64,000 nt of DNA from CAZKHG01 sp964552655 (GTDB lineage: Bacteria; Bacteroidota; Bacteroidia; Bacteroidales; Tenuifilaceae): NCBI GenBank assembly GCA_964552655.1, contig CAZKHG010000001.1, forward strand, positions 124,001 to 188,000, given 5' to 3'. The notes below the pieces were generated by a model that was given only the letters and a program-made list of their open reading frames with translations, did not search any database and was not told where the DNA came from. This document shows positions 1 through 8,072 of this stretch, in pieces; position 1 is the first letter of the stretch, and each line of letters opens with the position of its first letter. Made by a program: the position numbers and the translations under genes.

Positions 1-761
1 CCCCGGGAACAACTACCATTTTCAACGCTGCCTGCGAACCTTATGTGCAACAGCTAAGCAAAATGCTGGTGAGAATGGGTGCAAAAATATCCGGGATCGG
101 ATCCAACCTGCTCACCATTGAAGGAGTGAAATACCTTGGGGGTTGTGAACACACCATACTGCCCGATATGATTGAAATCGGGTCATTCATTGGCCTTGCA
201 GCAATGACACGCAGCGACATCACTATTAAAAATGTATCGTACGAGAACCTCGGTATAATTCCTGATTCATTCAGCCGGTTAGGTATTAAGATGGAGCATA
301 TTGGTGACGATATTCATATCCCGGCACAAAAAGGTTATGAAATTGAAACTTTCATTGATGGTTCCATTATGACCATAGCGGATGCAACCTGGCCTGGGCT
401 TACTCCAGACTTACTTAGTGTTTTTTTAGTTGTTGCAACACAAGCAAAAGGATCAGTTTTAATACACCAGAAGATGTTCGAAAGCCGCCTTTTCTTTGTT
501 GATAAATTGATTGACATGGGTGCCCAGATTATACTTTGCGACCCTCACCGTGCAACGGTAATTGGGCATAACCACCAAATGCAACTTCGACCTACTGTTA
601 TGACCTCACCTGATATACGTGCTGGTGTGGCATTGCTCATTGCCGCCCTCTCCGCTGATGGGAAAAGTATAATACATAATATTGAGCAAATTGACCGGGG
701 GTACGAAAACATCGACAAACGCTTAAATGCAATTGGTGCAGATATCAGGCGCTTAGAGTAA
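1..761 (+). CDS. murA: UDP-N-acetylglucosamine 1-carboxyvinyltransferase, C-terminal part (5' end outside window)
   Basis: MurA transfers enolpyruvate from PEP to UDP-GlcNAc, the first committed step of peptidoglycan synthesis in the cytoplasm. The reading frame is open from the first complete codon at base 3 and encodes about 252 residues, so roughly the first 40% of the usual 430-440 residue enzyme, including the catalytic Cys loop, lies upstream of the window. The fragment opens with an NAACEPYVQQL segment typical of the EPSP-synthase/MurA fold. It continues through the inside-out alpha/beta repeats (SPDIRAGVALLIAAL) and the closing IDRGYENIDKRL segment. No neighbour on the same operon is visible downstream; a 160-base gap follows. 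The family assignment is firm. The gene is partial only because of the window edge. Confidence 0.93.
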   Translation, partial: PGTTTIFNAACEPYVQQLSKMLVRMGAKISGIGSNLLTIEGVKYLGGCEHTILPDMIEIGSFIGLAAMTRSDITIKNVSYENLGIIPDSFSRLGIKMEHIGDDIHIPAQKGYEIETFIDGSIMTIADATWPGLTPDLLSVFLVVATQAKGSVLIHQKMFESRLFFVDKLIDMGAQIILCDPHRATVIGHNHQMQLRPTVMTSPDIRAGVALLIAALSADGKSIIHNIEQIDRGYENIDKRLNAIGADIRRLE

Positions 762-921
762 AGTGAATTCAAAACTCAAAACACCAGGTCCTTCAGAAAA
801 TTTCTGTTAAAAAAGATTTATTAAGGAGTAGGTTAAACATTTAACACTCATTTTTTAAACCTTCTTGTATCTTTTTTTTCTAAGATGAAGATTTAATAAT
901 CAAAACTAACCTACATATAAC

Positions 922-2541
922 ATGAAACGATTTTACATTCTTATTTTTACTCTAACCATTGCAGGTTTTTTCCGGTTAGCATTTTCTCAGGATGATCCGG
1001 TAGTTCAGAAAATAATTGAAATTGGGAAAACCGACAATCAAACCATGAAACACCTTGATGTTTTATGTAATCGGTTTGGTGGTCGGTTGATTGGCTCAGA
1101 TGCATACGAAAATGCAGCACAATGGGCTGCAAGCAAATTCAAGGAGTGGGGAATGCAGGTTGAGATGGACGAAGTGGGATCGCTCCCTGTGGGTTTTAAC
1201 CGTGGACCCTGGTTTGGCCGAATGTTAAGCGATAACGGGATGTTTCTTCACTTTGCCACGCCTTCTTATACATCGGGGACCAAGGGTGTTCAAAAAGGGC
1301 ATGTACTTATCGAGCCTAAAACAACCAATGAGTTTAAAAGGATGAAAGGCAAGCTGAAGGGAGCCTGGGTGCTGATTTCCGGAACAAGTTCGGGCTGGCC
1401 AATTGACTTCTCAAAGGAAGCCAACGAAAAAAGGGCAAAAATAATTGCAGAAAACGCCCTGATAGAAAAGAAAAACGATTCCATTAATTCCTTAAACTGG
1501 ATGAACCGGGAAACTGGAGCTAAAAAAATTGAACCCCTCCCATTAAAGGAAGAACCAGCCCTTTTCTATAAAGAAATGGTTGATGCTGGAATTTTAGGTA
1601 TTATCCAATCCGCGCCGGTGCCCATTGTTGCACTTTACGACCGCAAAAATATTGATAGTTTGACTTTTGAAACTTTACCAACCGTGCCAGATATTAAACT
1701 TGATGAACACCAGTATAGCACTATTTACCAGATGGCTAAGGAAAGAAGGGTCTTCGAGCTGGAATTTGATATCCGCAACCATTTTAAAATGGGTCCGGTA
1801 AAGTACCACAACGTTATTGGAATAATCCCAGGTACTGATTTTCCCAATGAATACGTAATAATGGGCGGCCACTTAGACGCTTTTGATGTTGCCACCGGTG
1901 GTGTTGATGATGGATCGGGCGCAACACCGGCAATGGAAGCTGCACGTCTAATTATGAAAGCAGGAGGCAAACCCAAACGCACCATTCTGGTGTGCTTATG
2001 GGCTGGAGAGGAATTTGGCCTATACGGCTCAACCAGCTGGGTTGAAAGAAATGCCGATAAGCTTGATAAAATCTCAAACATGTTTAACCGTGATGGTGGC
2101 CCAACTGTTGCAAACAGTTTAAGTGTTTCCGAGGCCATGTGGGCAGATATGGAAAAAATCTGTCAGCCTTTAAATAGTATCAACCCGGATTTTCCATTTA
2201 CCCTTAAAAAGAGAGAGGCACGAGAACGTCCAAAAAGAGCCGGTGGTTCTGATCACGCCCCATTTGCTATGAAAGGAGTTCCAACATTAAGTTTTGGAAC
2301 TGAAGATCCAAAAGGTTACGACTTTACCTATGGTGAGATTTGGCACACCGAAAGAGATCTTTACACCAAAAGTATTGCTGAATATCAGGAACATACATCA
2401 ATTGTAACAGCCGTTGTAGCTTATGGCATCGCAAACCTGGATCATCTGCTTTCCCGTGAGGGTTATTTTTTACCCGATAAAAAACCAGAAGCAGTGAAGG
2501 GGAAAACAGATTCAAAAAAGGATAAAGCGAAAAAGAATTAG
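922..2541 (+). CDS. Secreted M28-family zinc metallopeptidase
   Basis: A 539-residue exported aminopeptidase/carboxypeptidase-type enzyme. Residues 1-22 are a Sec signal peptide (MKRFYILIFTLTIAG, then FSQ). The middle (about 100-290) looks like a PA-type insert. The catalytic M28 domain follows, with the co-catalytic zinc ligands visible: His317 in GGHLDAF, Asp329/330 in GGVDDGSG, Glu363/364 in WAGEEFG, an Asp in NRDGGP and a His in GGSDHAPF near residue 443. All expected ligands are present, so it should be active. The last 20 residues are Lys-rich and probably disordered. It stands alone and is closed by a strong terminator. Substrate specificity cannot be read from the sequence. Likely location is periplasm or cell surface. 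Confidence 0.9.
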   Translation: MKRFYILIFTLTIAGFFRLAFSQDDPVVQKIIEIGKTDNQTMKHLDVLCNRFGGRLIGSDAYENAAQWAASKFKEWGMQVEMDEVGSLPVGFNRGPWFGRMLSDNGMFLHFATPSYTSGTKGVQKGHVLIEPKTTNEFKRMKGKLKGAWVLISGTSSGWPIDFSKEANEKRAKIIAENALIEKKNDSINSLNWMNRETGAKKIEPLPLKEEPALFYKEMVDAGILGIIQSAPVPIVALYDRKNIDSLTFETLPTVPDIKLDEHQYSTIYQMAKERRVFELEFDIRNHFKMGPVKYHNVIGIIPGTDFPNEYVIMGGHLDAFDVATGGVDDGSGATPAMEAARLIMKAGGKPKRTILVCLWAGEEFGLYGSTSWVERNADKLDKISNMFNRDGGPTVANSLSVSEAMWADMEKICQPLNSINPDFPFTLKKREARERPKRAGGSDHAPFAMKGVPTLSFGTEDPKGYDFTYGEIWHTERDLYTKSIAEYQEHTSIVTAVVAYGIANLDHLLSREGYFLPDKKPEAVKGKTDSKKDKAKKN

Positions 2542-2568
2542 TTTGATTTACAATCGTCTTGAAGATTT

Positions 2569-2609
2569 CAGGCACAATGAACTCAATTTGATCTTGTGCC
2601 TGTTTTTTT
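2569..2609 (+). terminator. Rho-independent terminator of the M28 peptidase gene
   Basis: A perfect 9-bp inverted repeat (CAGGCACAA at 2569-2577 and TTGTGCCTG at 2594-2602) is followed directly by a run of seven T. It begins 28 bases after the peptidase stop codon. Confidence 0.85.
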
Positions 2610-2692
2610 ATCCTTATACATAATTTGAAATCTTAAATAATTAAGAAAAAATACTTGTGCCAAATTGTCTTACAAAATTCGGTGGCAAAGAT

Positions 2693-2725
2693 TTTGAACA
2701 CAAGTGTTGTTTAACCGAAAATTTG
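2693..2725 (+). promoter_or_regulatory. Candidate promoter of grpE-dnaJ
   Basis: TTTG at 2693-2696 is followed after 21 bases by AAAATTTG (2718-2725), close to the Bacteroidota -33 TTTG / -7 TAnnTTTG pattern. A small inverted repeat (AACAC-AA-GTGTT, 2697-2708) overlaps the spacer and could be an operator. No CIRCE element is seen. The predicted transcript start would leave only a few bases before the ATG, so this is tentative. Confidence 0.3.
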
Positions 2726-2736
2726 CATAATAAAAT

Positions 2737-3345
2737 ATGATGAAGAAGAAAGATAAAAAAGAAGAAAATACAGGGGAACAAAACGTAAAAGGCTCAAACG
2801 AAAATGAGACAACCAGCCAGCAAAAAGTTGCTGATCAGGCTGAAAATTCAGTTGAGCCCGAAGTAAAAGAGGAAAAAGTGGCAGAACCTGAGGTTAACCC
2901 TTTGGAAGAGTTACAAAAACAAATAGATGAAATGAAGGATAAATACCTCCGGCTTTCCGCTGAGTTTGATAACTATCGTAAAAGAACCCTTCGTGAAAAA
3001 ATGGATCTGACAAAATATGCCTCCGAAGAGGTTTTGCTCACATTACTTCCCATAATCGATGATTTTGACCGGGCAATGAAAAGCCTGGAGTCCTCAACTG
3101 ATATTGATGCCGTAAAACAAGGTATTTCGCTTATATACAATAAATTCAGCGATTTTCTTAAAATGAAAGGGGTGGTAGAGATTGATGCCCAGGACAAAGA
3201 TTTTAATACCGATCTCCACGAAGCGATAACCAAGATTCCGGTTGAGGATGAATCTAAAAAGGGTAAAATTGTTGATGTGGTTCAAAAAGGGTATATGCTA
3301 AACGAGAAGGTGATGAGGTTCTCCAAGGTGGTTATAGGTGAATAG
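2737..3345 (+). CDS. grpE: Nucleotide exchange factor GrpE
   Basis: GrpE (202 residues) releases ADP from DnaK in the cytoplasmic Hsp70 cycle. The first 55 or so residues are a Lys/Glu-rich disordered tail. A long dimerising coiled coil follows (LEELQKQIDEMKDKYLRLSA), then the family core EFDNYRKRTLREK and the four-helix and beta-wing regions. The end (KGYMLNEKVMRFSKVVIGE) matches the conserved C-terminal GrpE motif. Two ATGs stand in tandem at 2737 and 2740; either could be used. It is 15 bases upstream of dnaJ on the same strand, clearly one operon. dnaK is not in the window. Confidence 0.97.
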   Translation: MMKKKDKKEENTGEQNVKGSNENETTSQQKVADQAENSVEPEVKEEKVAEPEVNPLEELQKQIDEMKDKYLRLSAEFDNYRKRTLREKMDLTKYASEEVLLTLLPIIDDFDRAMKSLESSTDIDAVKQGISLIYNKFSDFLKMKGVVEIDAQDKDFNTDLHEAITKIPVEDESKKGKIVDVVQKGYMLNEKVMRFSKVVIGE

Positions 3346-3360
3346 ACTAAATAAAACAAG

Positions 3361-4521
3361 ATGGCAAAACGCGATTATTACGAGATACTTGGCATAGGCA
3401 AAGACGCTTCTAAAGAGGAGATAAAAAAAGCTTACCGAAAAATGGCGCTAAAATATCACCCGGATAAAAACCACGGCGATAAAAGCGCTGAAGAACACTT
3501 TAAGGAGGCTGCTGAAGCTTATGAAGTGCTGAGCGATGATAATAAACGCGCCAGGTATGATCAGTTTGGCCATGCCGGAATGGGGAATGGTGGTGGATTT
3601 GGCGGTGGTGGATTTGGCGGTGGTGGAATGACCATCGAAGATATCTTCTCACAATTTGGCGATATTTTTGGAGGCCATTTTGGGGGATTTGGCAGCTTTG
3701 GGGGCGGTGGTAGAAGTTCACGCAGGGTGAATAAAGGATCCGATTTGCGGGTGAAGGTAAAACTGAACCTTCAGGAAATTGCAACCGGCGTTGAGAAAAA
3801 AATCAAGGTAAACAAATATGTAACCTGTAATACCTGCAACGGAACCGGTGCACATGGAGGATCTTCCTACAGCACTTGCACTACCTGTCGTGGATCGGGT
3901 TATGTAACCAGGGTTACCAACACTTTGCTTGGACAGATGCAAAGCACCAGCTCTTGTCCCACTTGTAACGGCGAAGGGAAAATAATTACCAATAAGTGCA
4001 CTAGTTGCAGTGGTGAGGGAGTTTACAGGGATGATGAGGTAATCACCATTAAAATACCGGCAGGAGTCGGGGAAGGGATGCAGTTATCGGTTAGCGGAAG
4101 AGGGAACGCAGCCAGGAGAGGTGGCGTTAATGGCGATCTGCTTGTAATTATTGAGGAGGAAAAACATCCTAACCTGATTCGCGATGGTAATGATCTGATT
4201 TACAATTTATACCTTAGCTTTCCAGATGCAGCACTCGGCTCAAACATAGAAATCCCCACCGTTGATGGTAAGGTGAAAATTAAAATAGATCCCGGTACTC
4301 AACCCGGAAAGGTTTTAAGGCTAAGGGGCAAAGGGCTGCCTGATGTTAATGGTTATGGGAAAGGGGACTTGCTGGTAACAATCAATGTATGGGTACCCAA
4401 AACCCTCTCAAAAGAGGAAAAGTCAGCCATTGAAAAGATGATGAAATCAACGAACTTCACACCAAATCCCGATAGCAGTGAAAGAAATTTCTTTGAAAAA
4501 ATGAGGGGTTTTTTTGAATAG
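3361..4521 (+). CDS. dnaJ: Molecular chaperone DnaJ (Hsp40, type I)
   Basis: Complete 386-residue type I Hsp40, which delivers clients to DnaK and stimulates its ATPase. The J domain is residues 1-70 with the essential HPD at 33-35. A Gly/Phe-rich linker follows at about 75-120, visible in the DNA as short GGCGGTGGTGGATTT-like repeats. The zinc-binding region has four CxxCxGxG modules (CNTCNGTG, CTTCRGSG, CPTCNGEG, CTSCSGEG) at about 157-225. Then come the two C-terminal substrate-binding barrels. Length and domain order are standard. Co-transcribed with grpE. The 244 bases downstream are very AT-rich and hold no supported gene. Confidence 0.98.
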   Translation: MAKRDYYEILGIGKDASKEEIKKAYRKMALKYHPDKNHGDKSAEEHFKEAAEAYEVLSDDNKRARYDQFGHAGMGNGGGFGGGGFGGGGMTIEDIFSQFGDIFGGHFGGFGSFGGGGRSSRRVNKGSDLRVKVKLNLQEIATGVEKKIKVNKYVTCNTCNGTGAHGGSSYSTCTTCRGSGYVTRVTNTLLGQMQSTSSCPTCNGEGKIITNKCTSCSGEGVYRDDEVITIKIPAGVGEGMQLSVSGRGNAARRGGVNGDLLVIIEEEKHPNLIRDGNDLIYNLYLSFPDAALGSNIEIPTVDGKVKIKIDPGTQPGKVLRLRGKGLPDVNGYGKGDLLVTINVWVPKTLSKEEKSAIEKMMKSTNFTPNPDSSERNFFEKMRGFFE

Positions 4522-4765
4522 TGATGGACCTTAAAATCATTTTAATCATTTATGCGCTGTATAGTGAAACTCAGTAATAAAATTATTATTTATCATCAAC
4601 ATATCATTCTATTAAAATAATCATTTAAACTTCAACTTTTTACATTACATTTTTAAGAATTTTAACATAAAATAAGTATTCAAATAATTAAAATATCTGT
4701 AGCTTTTCTCACCTTTAACATACTAAAATAGCAACAAACATATTCAACACTAACTATTCAATACT

Positions 4766-5701
4766 ATGAATCTTTTAACTGCAGAACACGTCGAGAAGCG
4801 ATTTGCCACAACGCTTGCCCTCGATGATGTCAGCATTTCGGTTCCTGAAAAAAGCATCTATGGCCTGCTGGGGCCAAATGGTGCCGGGAAAACAACCCTG
4901 ATCCGAATTATCAACCAGATTACCGGGCCGGATAAAGGTACTGTTACATTTGATGGTCGCCCGATGAAAGCTGATGACATCTTCCAGATTGGCTACCTCC
5001 CGGAAGAACGCGGCCTGTACAAAAAAATGAAAGTTGGCGAACAGGCTCTTTACCTTGCCAGGCTTAAAGGGTTAAGTCGGTTTGATGCCATGAAGAAACT
5101 TAAATACTGGTTCGAAAGACTTGAGATTCAAAGCTGGTGGGATAAAAAGATTGAGGAGCTCAGCAAGGGGATGGCCCAAAAAGTTCAGTTTGTAATAACC
5201 ATCATCCATGAGCCAAAATTGCTGATTTTTGATGAGCCCTTCAGCGGGTTTGATCCGATCAATGCGGATATACTGAAGAAGGAAATTCTCAACCTGAGGG
5301 AGAAAGGGGCAACCATAATATTTTCCACCCACAATATGGAATCCGTTGAGGAATTGTGCGATCATATCACCCTCATCAATAAATCAAAAAATATTCTGAG
5401 TGGACACATTGAGGATGTAAGAAGAAACTATGGCAGCAATGTGTATGAACTTGGTTTTAAAGGGGATATAAGCAATCTTCAGCAGAATTTAGATACAAAT
5501 TACCAGATTGTGAACCACAAGAAAGATGATCGTACTCAAACAGCGCAGATCAAGGTGCTGAACTTTGCCTCTGATAACCGGTTGATAAAATCTGTAATTA
5601 ACTCCGTTGAAATTACTGGTTTTAACCAGGTAGTACCAAGCATGAACGATATTTTCATTCAGGTTGTACAGGAGTATAACCGCGCTCATGCCTCAAATTA
5701 A
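4766..5701 (+). CDS. ABC transporter ATP-binding protein (NatA-like)
   Basis: A 311-residue cytoplasmic ATPase of an ABC-2 type exporter. It has Walker A GPNGAGKT (about 36-43), the signature LSKGMAQ (about 132) and Walker B LLIFDEPFSGFDP (about 152-164), followed by the H-loop in STHNMESVE. An 80-residue C-terminal extension after the nucleotide-binding domain resembles the DUF4162 region common in NatA/YhaQ-type proteins. It is followed after 26 bases by the membrane subunit, so the pair forms one exporter. Homologous pairs are annotated for Na+ or drug efflux, but the substrate cannot be told from the sequence. Confidence 0.93.
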   Translation: MNLLTAEHVEKRFATTLALDDVSISVPEKSIYGLLGPNGAGKTTLIRIINQITGPDKGTVTFDGRPMKADDIFQIGYLPEERGLYKKMKVGEQALYLARLKGLSRFDAMKKLKYWFERLEIQSWWDKKIEELSKGMAQKVQFVITIIHEPKLLIFDEPFSGFDPINADILKKEILNLREKGATIIFSTHNMESVEELCDHITLINKSKNILSGHIEDVRRNYGSNVYELGFKGDISNLQQNLDTNYQIVNHKKDDRTQTAQIKVLNFASDNRLIKSVINSVEITGFNQVVPSMNDIFIQVVQEYNRAHASN

Positions 5702-5727
5702 TTCATCACCTTTAACTGAAAAGAGCT

Positions 5728-7095
5728 ATGAGTAAAATATCATTGGTAATCGAAAGGGAGTTCATGTCGAGAGTGAAGAAAAAATCTTTTATAATCATGA
5801 CTTTCCTTAGCCCAATTCTTTTTGCAGCATTAATGGTTGGGCCAGCGTTACTCGCAAATATAGAAACAACAGAGGTTAGAACCGTTGCTGTGATTGACGA
5901 TTCAAAACAGTTCAAGGATATCATCCCGGAAACTGATTATATCAAGTTTAAATACCTGGAAAACACTTCTGTGGAGGAAATGCAGAAAGGGTTTAAGGAA
6001 TCGGGGTACTACGCCCTGCTCCATATTAAATCAAATATCACCACCCTGCCCGATTCACTGGTAAATGCCACAGGAGGTGTAATGCTCTATTCAAATAAGC
6101 AACCCTCTATTGATGTAACCTCACACATTTCCAGCTCAATTGAGAAAGAGCTGGAAACCAAAAAGCTGAAATCGTACAACATCGAAAACCTGGATGCTAT
6201 CCTGAAGAATGTTAAAACCGATATCAAAGTTAAAACCATAAAATGGACAGAAAGCGGAGAGGCCAAAGAGAGCAGCACCGAGATAACCATGGGAGTTGCC
6301 TATGTGATGAGTTTCCTGGTTTACATGATGATTTTCATTTTTGGAACCCAGGTCATGCGCGGGGTTATTGAGGAGAAAACCAACAGGATTGTGGAGGTTA
6401 TTGTATCATCAGTTAAGCCGTTTCAGCTGATGATGGGAAAAATCATCGGTATTGCCATGGTGAGCATCGTTCAGATCATTGCCTGGGTATTTCTAACCTT
6501 TGCGCTGGTGAGTATCGGTAGCCAATTCCTGTCAAAAGACACAGTAAAACCAAAGGCCGAAATTTCCCAGCAAGTCTCTTCGAATATGGGTGATCAGGAC
6601 ATCCAGAAAGCGGCTGAGATGGCGCAGAATCAAGGAGCTAAAAATGAAATCCTGACGGCTCTTGGCAACCTGAATTTCCCGTTGCTCATTGGTGGTTTTA
6701 TCTTTTATTTCATTGGCGGATTCCTGCTTTATGCTGCAATGTTTGCAGCTGTTGGTTCAGCTGTAGATAACGAAACCGATACCCAGCAGATGGTTTTGCC
6801 GATTACTATCCCGTTGATTCTTGCAATCCTGGTTATGGTAAGCGGCATTAAATCACCAGACGGGCCACTGGCTTTCTGGTTCTCCATGATCCCATTCACT
6901 TCACCGATAATTATGCTTACCCGATTACCATTTGGTGTACCCGATTGGCAATTGGCCACCTCGGCAATTCTTTTAGTTGCAACCTTTATTCTTATGACCT
7001 GGTTGGCCGGGAAAGTTTACAGAACAGGAATACTTCTCTATGGTAAAAAATATACCTGGGCAGAAATGTGGAAATGGATACGGTATAGCAATTAG
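5728..7095 (+). CDS. ABC-2 type transporter permease (NatB/YhaP-like)
   Basis: A 455-residue inner-membrane subunit partnering the ATPase just upstream. One transmembrane helix lies near the N-terminus (FIIMTFLSPILFAALMVGPA, about 25-45). A soluble extracytoplasmic domain runs to about residue 185. A block of five to six helices starting with VAYVMSFLVYMMIFIFG follows. This is the NatB/ABC2_membrane_3 plan. The segment GVIEEKTNRIVEVIVSSVKP is the conserved cytoplasmic coupling motif of this family. A long polar loop (about 270-310) between helices is somewhat larger than usual. The operon ends at the terminator 8 bases downstream. Confidence 0.92.
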   Translation: MSKISLVIEREFMSRVKKKSFIIMTFLSPILFAALMVGPALLANIETTEVRTVAVIDDSKQFKDIIPETDYIKFKYLENTSVEEMQKGFKESGYYALLHIKSNITTLPDSLVNATGGVMLYSNKQPSIDVTSHISSSIEKELETKKLKSYNIENLDAILKNVKTDIKVKTIKWTESGEAKESSTEITMGVAYVMSFLVYMMIFIFGTQVMRGVIEEKTNRIVEVIVSSVKPFQLMMGKIIGIAMVSIVQIIAWVFLTFALVSIGSQFLSKDTVKPKAEISQQVSSNMGDQDIQKAAEMAQNQGAKNEILTALGNLNFPLLIGGFIFYFIGGFLLYAAMFAAVGSAVDNETDTQQMVLPITIPLILAILVMVSGIKSPDGPLAFWFSMIPFTSPIIMLTRLPFGVPDWQLATSAILLVATFILMTWLAGKVYRTGILLYGKKYTWAEMWKWIRYSN

Positions 7096-7103
7096 TTTTT
7101 AAA

Positions 7104-7140
7104 TAAGGGGTGACAAATGATATGCACCCCTTAATTTTTT
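7104..7140 (+). terminator. Rho-independent terminator of the ABC exporter operon
   Basis: TAAGGGGTG (7104-7112) pairs with CACCCCTTA (7125-7133), a perfect 9-bp GC-rich stem with a 12-base loop. It is followed by an A and a run of six T ending at 7140. Confidence 0.88.
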
Positions 7141-7214
7141 GAACACAGCTATCACATTTGATACTAACTTTCACAAATCTGTGATTATTTGTTATGTTTG
7201 TGTTATCTGTGTTC
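7141..7214. repeat. Concentric double palindrome over the promoter of the HD-domain gene
   Basis: Outer arms GAACACAGCTATCAC (7141-7155) and GTGTTATCTGTGTTC (7200-7214) pair at 13 of 15 positions. An inner palindrome TCACA-AATC-TGTGA lies at 7171-7184. Both have the same centre of symmetry (between 7177 and 7178). The structure begins immediately after the T-run of the preceding terminator and encloses the candidate promoter. The bases between inner and outer arms do not pair well. Confidence 0.6.
7169..7200 (+). promoter_or_regulatory. Candidate promoter of the HD-domain phosphohydrolase gene
   Basis: TTTC at 7169-7172, a 20-base spacer, then a perfect -7 motif TATGTTTG at 7193-7200. Transcription would begin near 7207, about 22 bases before the ATG at 7229. 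This also argues against upstream in-frame starts at 7139 and nearby. Confidence 0.5.
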
Positions 7215-7228
7215 TATATTTCAAACCA

Positions 7229-7867
7229 ATGAATCCTATCTACGAATATGTAAGGGAACAATGCAAGAATGACTCAACAGGTCACGATTGGTGGCACATC
7301 CATCGAGTTGTAAAAATGGCTTTACACATTGGGAAAAAAGAAAATGCTAACCTTCAGCTTGTTGAGCTTGCCGCCTTACTTCATGATCTGGATGATTGGA
7401 AAATATCTTCTGGCTATGAAACCTGTCCAAATGCCCGAAGGGTTTTACATGATTATGGTTACAACAAAAAGGTATCTGAACAGGTTATCGAAATAATCTC
7501 TCAGGTTTCTTTCAAAGGTGCGGGAGTTGACACAACCCCAACCACTGTTGAAGCGAAAGTTGTTCAGGATGCTGATAGGCTGGATGCCATAGGGGCAATA
7601 GGAATAGCAAGAACGTTTGCCTATGGTGGATCAAAACAAAATCAGATATTTAACCCTGAACTAGCGCCTGTTTTGCATATCGATTTTAAACATTACCAAT
7701 CTTCTAAGGGAACTACGATTAACCATTTCTATGAAAAACTCCTGCTCTTAAAGGATAGGTTGAACACCAAATCAGCCAAGCAGGTAGCAAAAAAGAGGCA
7801 CAAATTCATGGAAAAGTACCTTGAACAATTCTTCAGGGAATGGAATGGCGATGATTTAGCTGTATAG
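7229..7867 (+). CDS. HD-domain phosphohydrolase (YedJ-like)
   Basis: A 212-residue cytoplasmic metal-dependent phosphohydrolase of the HD superfamily. The metal ligands are visible: His in GHDWWHIHRV (about residues 20-29), the His-Asp pair in ALLHDLDDWK (about 57-66) and Asp in VVQDADRLDAIGAIG (about 117-131). This spacing and the DADRLDAIGAIG signature match the YedJ/YpgQ subfamily, members of which hydrolyse nucleotides. The substrate here is inferred, not shown. The open frame extends upstream to 7139, but the ATG at 7229 fits both the homology and the promoter. The stop lies one base from the stop of the small convergent gene at 7869. Confidence 0.85.
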   Translation: MNPIYEYVREQCKNDSTGHDWWHIHRVVKMALHIGKKENANLQLVELAALLHDLDDWKISSGYETCPNARRVLHDYGYNKKVSEQVIEIISQVSFKGAGVDTTPTTVEAKVVQDADRLDAIGAIGIARTFAYGGSKQNQIFNPELAPVLHIDFKHYQSSKGTTINHFYEKLLLLKDRLNTKSAKQVAKKRHKFMEKYLEQFFREWNGDDLAV

Positions 7868-7868
7868 T

Positions 7869-7994
7869 TTATTCTGCTTTTTTGGGAGCATGTTTTTCTT
7901 CCCAGAATTTTAGCGTCCAGGAGGCAATTTTATAGCTCACAAATATGAGAATTGGCCACATCAAAAGCCAGATTATTTCAGGGAGATAGGACAT
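7869..7994 (-). CDS. 41-residue single-pass membrane protein at the end of the cytochrome bd operon
   Basis: I found this by reading the minus strand; it is below usual ORF length cut-offs. It starts with ATG at 7994 and ends with TAA at 7869. The product begins MSYLPEIIWLLMWPILIFVS, a hydrophobic Trp-rich helix, and ends in a charged amphipathic stretch (TLKFWEEKHAPKKAE). It is the fourth gene in the order DUF4492-cydA-cydB-this. Size and topology resemble the accessory subunits of other bd oxidases (CydX about 37 residues, CydS about 33), but I see no sequence match to them. Role as an oxidase subunit is inference from position. The gap to cydB (78 bases) is filled with AT-rich short repeats. 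Confidence 0.6.
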   Translation of the reverse strand: MSYLPEIIWLLMWPILIFVSYKIASWTLKFWEEKHAPKKAE

Positions 7995-7995
7995 A

Positions 7996-8060
7996 AAGGT
8001 TAAAGGTTAAAAATTCAATGTTCAAAATTCAAAGTTCAAAGTTTAATGTTTAATATTTTT
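7996..8060. repeat. AT-rich degenerate short tandem repeats between cydB and the small ORF
   Basis: About 65 bases built from variants of AAAGGTT and TTCAAAGTTCAAAG (AAGGTTAAAGGTT, TTCAATGTTCAAAATTCAAAG, GTTTAATGTTTAAT). It is low-complexity intergenic sequence without coding potential. Confidence 0.6.
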
Positions 8061-8072
8061 TAAAATCGTATA

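Noticed and set aside
1725..2138. 137-residue minus-strand ORF inside the M28 peptidase gene
   Set aside because: It lies fully within a well-supported peptidase frame that has all zinc ligands; no recognisable domain in the antisense product.
2653..2705. Inverted repeat ACTTGTG...CACAAGT upstream of grpE as a heat-shock operator
   Set aside because: Seven-base arms 39 bases apart are weak, and the pattern is unlike CIRCE.
3580..3720. Short tandem GGCGGTGGTGGATTT-like repeats
   Set aside because: They encode the normal Gly/Phe linker of DnaJ and are not a mobile or regulatory repeat.
4522..4765. 17-codon ORF just after dnaJ (starting at the ATG near 4524)
   Set aside because: Too short, no clear domain or promoter, and no evidence of conservation available.
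7171..7184. CRP-type binding site
   Set aside because: The half-sites TCACA and TGTGA are present but in inverted order and with 4-base spacing, unlike TGTGA-N6-TCACA; kept only as part of the concentric palindrome.
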